Source of the DNA: Pseudomonas alloputida
GTDB lineage: Bacteria; Pseudomonadota; Gammaproteobacteria; Pseudomonadales; Pseudomonadaceae
DNA: 64,000 nucleotides
Direction of reading: 5' to 3'
Assembly: GCF_021283545.2 (NCBI RefSeq)
Contig: NZ_CP128540.1
Coordinates: 1,461,501-1,525,500, forward strand
Shown: positions 59,624 to 64,000 of the stretch, one piece after another
How the letters are laid out: every line of letters begins with the position of its first letter
Numbering within the stretch: the stretch's first letter is position 1
Notes under the pieces: model-generated
What the model was told of the DNA's origin: nothing
Database searches by the model: none
The model's input: the letters and a program-made list of their open reading frames with translations, nothing else
Position numbers and translations under genes: made by a program

Positions 59624-59666
59624 TTTTCTGCAAGGGGGATGACGAAATCGGCACAGTTGCAGAAAA
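59624..59666. promoter_or_regulatory. Long inverted repeat upstream of the permease gene
   Basis: TTTTCTGCAA (59624-59633) and TTGCAGAAAA (59657-59666) are perfect 10-bp arms 23 bp apart. They lie 138-180 bp upstream of the first operon gene, a fitting spot for an activator such as the AraC-type protein. The 59487-59740 stretch has no gene. Confidence 0.5.
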
Positions 59667-59744
59667 ACAGTGGTAAGCCGCAAAGCGTGGGGATAGGCTC
59701 AAAGCCATACCGGATAAGGGTTTGAGAGATGCAGTGCTAGTGCC

Positions 59745-59776
59745 GGCCCTTTCGCGGGTGAACCCGCTCCTACAGG
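59745..59776. repeat. REP element
   Basis: GGCCCTTTCGCGGGTGAACC continues to CCTACAGG. Confidence 0.88.
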
Positions 59777-59813
59777 TACGGCGCAGAATTCGAAATCTGT
59801 GGGGGCCCTGTAG

Positions 59814-59857
59814 GAGATCACCCAGCCCTTCCGGGCTGCGCTGTCGCGCAGCAAACA
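59814..59857 (+). repeat. 44-bp direct repeat, left copy
   Basis: It begins GAGATCACCCAGCCCTTCCG and ends CAGCAAACA. It contains the inverted repeat CAGCCC/GGGCTG. The right copy (60366-60409) differs at one base. Together they flank the IS110 debris. Confidence 0.8.
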
Positions 59858-60029
59858 TGAGGTGTACGGCTTCAGTTCCGCAGCGACGCTGACATTTTGA
59901 AAAAGAAAAGGCGGTTGGCCCGGTAGATCGGTACAGATCTATCACGCTTCCCGTCCTCACAGCACTTCTGCTCTTGGTTGGGACTGGCTCCCCCTACCCG
60001 AATTTCCGGCGGTCATCGACTGGCAGGTG

Positions 60030-60328
60030 GTGGGCCCAAAATAGTCAATCGAGCAGCGCAAGCACTCAAGCAGGCTGCATCCAATGCCCGTAACGACAAG
60101 GGTTTCATTGGCGCATCGCACCGAGCCAGACTGACTCGAATGGATACCAGCTGCGCCATCAAGGCCACTGCGCATCAGTTGGCACGTCTGGTGTACAACC
60201 TGTTAACCAAGAAGCAGGCTTATGTTGAACAAGGTCTTGAGGAGTTCGAAACCAGAAGCCAAGACCGGCAGGTCCGGGCTTTGCTTCGCAAAGCCCGGAA
60301 ACTGGGGTATCAACTGGTGGCCGCTTGA
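60030..60328 (+). pseudogene. IS110-family transposase C-terminal remnant
   Basis: About 100 codons read PKIVNRAAQALKQAASNARN, later AIKATAHQLARLVYNLLTKK and end KARKLGYQLVAA. This is the C-terminal helical part of IS110-family transposases. The DEDD N-terminal half and the serine motif are absent. The debris lies between copies of a 44-bp repeat. Confidence 0.8.
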
Positions 60329-60365
60329 GTGCTTAGAAAACAATGGGTTGCATTTTGTTTGATGA

Positions 60366-60409
60366 GAGATCACCCAGCCCTTCCGGGCTGCGCTGTCGCA
60401 CAGCAAACA
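60366..60409 (+). repeat. 44-bp direct repeat, right copy
   Basis: Same sequence as 59814-59857 with one A/G change. From 60410 to 60711 I see no gene. That stretch ends with a motif (GTGGGTTATCTTTTGTTTGA at about 60691-60710) closely like the one just before this repeat (60346-60362). Confidence 0.78.
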
Positions 60410-60711
60410 GGATGCGCATGACGTCAGATCTGCACTGACATCGAGATCTAGAAAAGCATTCGCCGACTGATCCGGGTAGGTCAGCCGCCGAATACTTTGC
60501 TATGGTTCCCAATGCGCGGGAAAGAGGCCGTAGACCGCACTGGTGTGCTGCTTTGCTCCCGAATGAGAGAGTGGCCCAAATGGCATCGGCGTTAATCCCT
60601 GTCGGCACAGCTTGCTGTGACCACGTATAGAAGAGTGAACACTTCGCCGCCATTGACCCCGCGCGCCTGTTTTTTTCGCTAGAAAGAACAGTGGGTTATC
60701 TTTTGTTTGAT

Positions 60712-60740
60712 AGAAGCGGGTTCACCCGCGAAGAGGCCGG
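60712..60740. repeat. REP element, partial
   Basis: AGAAGCGGGTTCACCCGCGA continues AGAGGCCGG. The usual CCTGTAGG start is missing; it is replaced by TTTGAT, as expected if an element inserted in the REP. Confidence 0.75.
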
Positions 60741-60763
60741 CCCAGCCAGCAGAGAACCGACAG

Positions 60764-61546
60764 ATGACCGACACCCCCCTGGCAACCCTCTACCAGTCCC
60801 TCGACCAGCACCGCCCCGCCACCCTCGAGGCCCTGCTCGCCGGCGTATCGCTGTTGCTGCCGATGCTCGACGCCATCCCCAACGCCGCAATCTTCATCAA
60901 GGATTCTGCCGCCCGCTATGCGTTGGCCAACAACACACTGGTCCAGCGCTGTGGCCTCAAGCGCCTGCAACCGCTGCTGGGCAAGACCAGCGCCGAAGTG
61001 TTTCCGGCACAGTTTGGCCCCGGCTATACCGAGCAGGATCGACGTGTTCTCAAGGAAGGCCTGGTGCTGGAGGACCAGTTGGAGCTGCACCTCTACGGCA
61101 GCCGTGAGCCCGGCTGGTGCCTGACCCACAAGCGCCCGCTGTACAACCCTGCCGGCGAAATCATCGGCCTGGTCGGCATCTCGGTCGACTTGCAGTCAGC
61201 CGCTGACAGCCACCCCGCCTACCAGCGCCTGGCCGCAGTGGACGAGCACATTCGCCAGCATTTTCACCAGCCGATCAGCATGAGCGAGCTGACCCGCATT
61301 GCCGGTATTTCCGTGGCCCAGCTGGAGCGCTATTGCAAGCGGGTGTTCCACCTCACGCCCCGGCAGATGATCCACAAGGCGCGCCTGGAGCATGCCCATC
61401 GCCTGCTGCATTCGGAGCTGCCGATCACTGAAGTGGCGATGCGCTGCGGCTACACCGACCACAGCGCCTTCAGCCGCCAGTTCAAGCAGCTGACCGGCTT
61501 TACGCCGCGCCAGTACCGCCAGGCTACCGCCGATCAGCTGGCCTGA
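60764..61546 (+). CDS. AraC-family regulator with PAS domain, probable hydroxyproline regulator
   Basis: The protein has 260 residues. Residues about 40-160 are a PAS-like sensor (AIPNAAIFIKDSAARYALAN, LYNPAGEIIGLVGISVDLQ). The C-terminal AraC HTH pair has ISMSELTRIAGISVAQLERY and ITEVAMRCGYTDHSAFSRQF. Position next to the operon, divergent from it, suggests it activates hydroxyproline genes. Its 3' end overlaps the LysR gene by 13 bases. Confidence 0.9.
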   Translation: MTDTPLATLYQSLDQHRPATLEALLAGVSLLLPMLDAIPNAAIFIKDSAARYALANNTLVQRCGLKRLQPLLGKTSAEVFPAQFGPGYTEQDRRVLKEGLVLEDQLELHLYGSREPGWCLTHKRPLYNPAGEIIGLVGISVDLQSAADSHPAYQRLAAVDEHIRQHFHQPISMSELTRIAGISVAQLERYCKRVFHLTPRQMIHKARLEHAHRLLHSELPITEVAMRCGYTDHSAFSRQFKQLTGFTPRQYRQATADQLA

Positions 61547-62421
61547 AACAGCCCCCGCGCCTCGGCAAAGCATTGCTCGGCAATCGCCGAGCGCGGCTCG
61601 CTGCGGCGCAGCAGCAGCCCGACCGGGCTGTGGATGGCGGCGTCTGCCACCGGTACGATGCGCAGGTGCTCGCTGAGGTCTTCCAGGCCGCAGTCCAGTG
61701 GCATGATCGCGCAGCATATGCCGGTGTTGATGGCCTGGATAAGCTGGAAGCTCGAGTCGCTCTCAAGCACCGCATTGGGCTCCAGACCACGGCTGCGGAA
61801 GCTCAGGTCCAGCGACTGGCGGTAGTGCATGCCTTTGCTCAGCAGCCCCAGCGGAATATCGCCGAGCTCGTCCCAGCGCAGCCGGTCGCTGGTGAACTGG
61901 AAGTGCCGCGTATCGTGCAGCAGGCCCATGGTGGTGGTGCCCAGTTCGATCACTTCGAAAAAGCTGGTGTTGACCTGGTCCAGGTAGCAGATACCCAGGT
62001 CGAGCTGGTTGCGGCTGAGGCCGTCGATGACCTGTTCCGAGCTCAGCGAGCTGAGCTGAAAGTGCAGTTCGGGGTATTTTTCGCGCAGGGGCAGCAGCAG
62101 GTGCATGGGGTTGAAACTGGCCAGCGGCACCGTGCCCAGGCGCAGGCTGCCGACCACCTGGCCACGGCAACTGGCAGCCTCGGCCTGCAGGCCGTCATGG
62201 GCGGCGAGCAGGGTACGGGCCCAGGCCAGGATGCGCTCGCCGGCCTCGGTGAAACCTTCGAAGCGCTGGCCCCGCTTGACCAGCACCAGGTCCAGTTCGT
62301 CTTCCAGGTTGCGCAGGCGCATGGACAGCGTCGGCTGGGTGATATGGCACAGCGCCGCCGCCTGGCCGAAGTGGCGGGTCTGGTCGAGGGCGATGAGGAA
62401 CTTGAGCTGCTTGATGTCCAT
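61534..62421 (-). CDS. LysR-family transcriptional regulator
   Basis: The protein has 295 residues. The HTH (KQLKFLIALDQTRHFGQAAA, LCHITQPTLSMRLRNLEDEL) is followed by the usual substrate-binding domain. It is divergent from moaB, 141 bases away, and may control it. The effector is unknown. Confidence 0.93.
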   Translation of the reverse strand: MDIKQLKFLIALDQTRHFGQAAALCHITQPTLSMRLRNLEDELDLVLVKRGQRFEGFTEAGERILAWARTLLAAHDGLQAEAASCRGQVVGSLRLGTVPLASFNPMHLLLPLREKYPELHFQLSSLSSEQVIDGLSRNQLDLGICYLDQVNTSFFEVIELGTTTMGLLHDTRHFQFTSDRLRWDELGDIPLGLLSKGMHYRQSLDLSFRSRGLEPNAVLESDSSFQLIQAINTGICCAIMPLDCGLEDLSEHLRIVPVADAAIHSPVGLLLRRSEPRSAIAEQCFAEARGLFQAS

Positions 62422-62562
62422 GGAAGTGCCTGGCGTCTGGTTATGCAGACCTTAACCCACGTCTGCGATAGATGTCATTGATCGGCCGGTACGTCATATC
62501 GATTGGACGCCTCTGGGGGTATGCCTCTAGCGTGGTGAAAATGCCCTTCAAGGAGCTTCACC

Positions 62563-63081
62563 GTGCGCGTCCAACTTGATGCGGTCTTCGTACCGCTGAA
62601 CATCGCCGTGCTGACTGTCAGCGACACCCGTACCTACGACAACGATACTTCCGGCGCGCTGCTGGCCAACCGCTCGGTCGAGGTCGGTCACCGGCTGGTG
62701 GCGCGAGCGCTGCTCAAGGACGACCTGTACAAGATCCGCGCTCAGGTGGCCAGCTGGATTGCCGATGAACAGGTGCAGGTGGTGCTGATCACCGGAGGTA
62801 CCGGCTTTACCGGGCGCGACAGCACACCCGAAGCGGTCGAGTGCCTGCTGGACAAGCGTATCGATGGGTTCGGCGAGTTGTTCCGGGCATTGTCGATTCT
62901 CGATATTGGCAGCTCGACCGTGCAGAGCCGGGCGTTGGCCGGGTTGTCCAACCGCACGTTGGTATGTTGCCTGCCGGGCTCGACCGGAGCCTGCCGCACC
63001 GCCTGGGAAGGCATTCTGGCCGAGCAGCTGGATGCACGGCACCGGCCATGCAACTTCGTCAAACACCTGTTGCCGATGTAG
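62563..63081 (+). CDS. moaB: MoaB molybdopterin biosynthesis protein
   Basis: The protein has 172 residues with GTG start behind AAGGAG (7 bases). NIAVLTVSDTRTYDNDTSGA, VVLITGGTGFTGRDSTPEAV and CCLPGSTGACRTAWEGIL match MoaB/MogA proteins, which adenylate molybdopterin before molybdenum insertion. It likely serves a molybdoenzyme whose genes are outside the window. Confidence 0.95.
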   Translation: MRVQLDAVFVPLNIAVLTVSDTRTYDNDTSGALLANRSVEVGHRLVARALLKDDLYKIRAQVASWIADEQVQVVLITGGTGFTGRDSTPEAVECLLDKRIDGFGELFRALSILDIGSSTVQSRALAGLSNRTLVCCLPGSTGACRTAWEGILAEQLDARHRPCNFVKHLLPM

Positions 63082-63089
63082 GAGATTCT

Positions 63090-63284
63090 ATGGCCGGAGG
63101 CAAATTTTCAGTAAAAACGCCATCGGCCTCTCTCAGCAACCTCGAGGTACGAGTCAGCGTGCCAGAGAATTTCTCCCCAGCATTGGATACTGCCCGTCAG
63201 TTTGGGCGGGCTGCGTTGCAGCCCCAGCCTCAGCTGGCCGGCTTGGCACCTCCGGTATATATCTCGGGCTTCCAGTCGGCCTGA
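63090..63284 (+). pseudogene. Gene start truncated by the IS110 element
   Basis: The ATG at 63090 has AGGAG six bases upstream, nine bases after the moaB stop. It reads MAGGKFSVKTPSASLSNLEV, then a Gln/Pro/Ala-rich part, and stops inside the transposase gene of the opposite strand. The real C-terminus is probably beyond the element, outside the window. No family can be assigned. Confidence 0.55.
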
Positions 63285-64000
63285 TGCCTCATCAGGCCGA
63301 AGGCCAGCCGAGCCAAGCGACGTGCAAGGATCACCAAGGCTTGAGTGGTTTTCTTCCCCCGGGCTTGGTGATGGGCGTAATACTGCTTCCAGGTCGCGGT
63401 TCGACTGCCGCTCATCGAGGCGTTGTACAGGAGTCTACGGACCTCCGAGTCTCCGCGCTTGCTCAACTTCCCTCTGCCTGCCCATTTACCGGATTGGGAA
63501 ACCGTTACATCCATGCCTAGATAAGCGACAAAGGCGTCGCTGTTCTTGAACTCGCCGCGCATGAAGGACATCACCAGGCCGGCAGCCGTTAAGAAACCAA
63601 CACCCGGAAGCCTCTGAACACGGCGCATCTGATCGGAAAGCCCCGCCTTCTTGATCACCGCACGCAGCTGTTTTTCCAGCGAAAGCTCTATGCGTTCGAG
63701 CACTTCCTCAACACGTTTGAGTTCTGAGGCAAACAATTTGTCGCCCGACAAGCTCATCCGCAGCATGCCGCGCACTGCTACAAGTTTGGCGCGGCGGCGC
63801 AGCAGCACCTGGATCTCACGATGCCCGGCTGGTGGCGGAGTCCAAGCCTTCAAAGAGCCCCGCTCGTTGCTCAGGAAGCGGGCGAGCAAAGCGGCATCAT
63901 GGGCATCTGTTTTTGCCCGTATAGCAACACTTTCCCGGTACTTACTCAGCCTCAGCCCATCGATAACGTATACCGCGAAGCCCGCAGCATGGGCTTGCTC
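63230..64000 (-). CDS. IS110-family transposase, 5' end outside the window
   Basis: The frame is open from the right edge. Upstream codons give VIDGLRLSKYRESVAIRAKT and DAHDAALLARF, part of the DEDD domain. The C-terminal Transposase_20 domain has QRLPGVGFLTAAGLVMSFMR and LSKRGDSEVRRLLYNASMSG with the conserved serine. The element's left end should be near 63200-63230. Confidence 0.92.
   Translation of the reverse strand, partial: EQAHAAGFAVYVIDGLRLSKYRESVAIRAKTDAHDAALLARFLSNERGSLKAWTPPPAGHREIQVLLRRRAKLVAVRGMLRMSLSGDKLFASELKRVEEVLERIELSLEKQLRAVIKKAGLSDQMRRVQRLPGVGFLTAAGLVMSFMRGEFKNSDAFVAYLGMDVTVSQSGKWAGRGKLSKRGDSEVRRLLYNASMSGSRTATWKQYYAHHQARGKKTTQALVILARRLARLAFGLMRHQADWKPEIYTGGAKPAS

Noticed and set aside
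59529..60175. Minus-strand frames in the IS110 debris region
   Set aside because: They cover REP and 44-bp repeat sequence and oppose the recognisable transposase tail.

Overview
The window is Gammaproteobacterial, most likely Pseudomonas of the P. putida group. It holds a xenA-type xenobiotic reductase, the P. putida arrangement of the hydroxyproline catabolic cluster, a YhfL-type lipoprotein, DUF3077/DUF6124 proteins typical of pseudomonads, and many REP elements of the P. putida kind (core CGCGGGCNNGCCCGC or CGGGTTCACCCGCGAA).

Bases 1-42109 are most of a lambda-like, siphovirus-type prophage. Its left end lies outside the window. Its right end is a displaced 3' half of a tRNA-Ser(CGA) gene (42047-42109), which is attR. 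The leftward early operon (4048 down to 1) carries a LuxR-type HTH protein, a small membrane protein, an SPFH lipoprotein, a CsrA homologue, an Arc-type repressor, an HNH protein and unknowns, many of them overlapping by ATGA. The immunity region (4085-5394) has a CI repressor, Cro and five related 17-bp operator sites. The rightward early operon (5741-13403) encodes regulators, an O-like replication protein with a repeat array inside its gene, DnaC-like and DnaB-like proteins, a Lar-like zinc protein, a tyrosine recombinase and an antiterminator of the Q family. After a late terminator come pagL (lipid A deacylase, a conversion gene), a zinc ribbon protein, holins, a frameshifted Acb2/Tad1-family gene, HNH and homing endonucleases. 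Then follow an HK97-type head module (terminase, portal, protease, capsid, connectors), a lambda-type tail module (tube, G/GT frameshift, tape measure, M, L, K, I and a 2490-residue J), an inserted superinfection-immunity gene, and endolysin/Rz/Rz1. A minus-strand gene and integrase arm-type repeats precede attR.

Bases 42110-64000 are host chromosome. They hold an orphan antitoxin with a toxin remnant, DUF3077 and DUF6124 proteins, a three-gene envelope-type cluster (SH3/glycine zipper protein, a Pro/Ala-linker exported protein, a membrane-anchored protein), a LysE exporter, a YhfL lipoprotein, a group II intron inserted just after that gene's terminator, and arsR/xenA sharing a palindromic operator. 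Next is the hydroxyproline operon (permease, 2-epimerase, deaminase, ketoglutarate semialdehyde dehydrogenase, D-hydroxyproline dehydrogenase) with its likely PAS-AraC regulator, then a LysR regulator and moaB. IS110 debris lies at 60030-60328, and an IS110-family element at the right edge has apparently truncated a small gene after moaB.

The most interesting accessory content is in the prophage: the broken anti-defence gene, the PagL and superinfection-immunity genes, the phage CsrA and SPFH lipoprotein, the putative in-gene replication origin, and recurrent terminator-RBS junctions between late genes.
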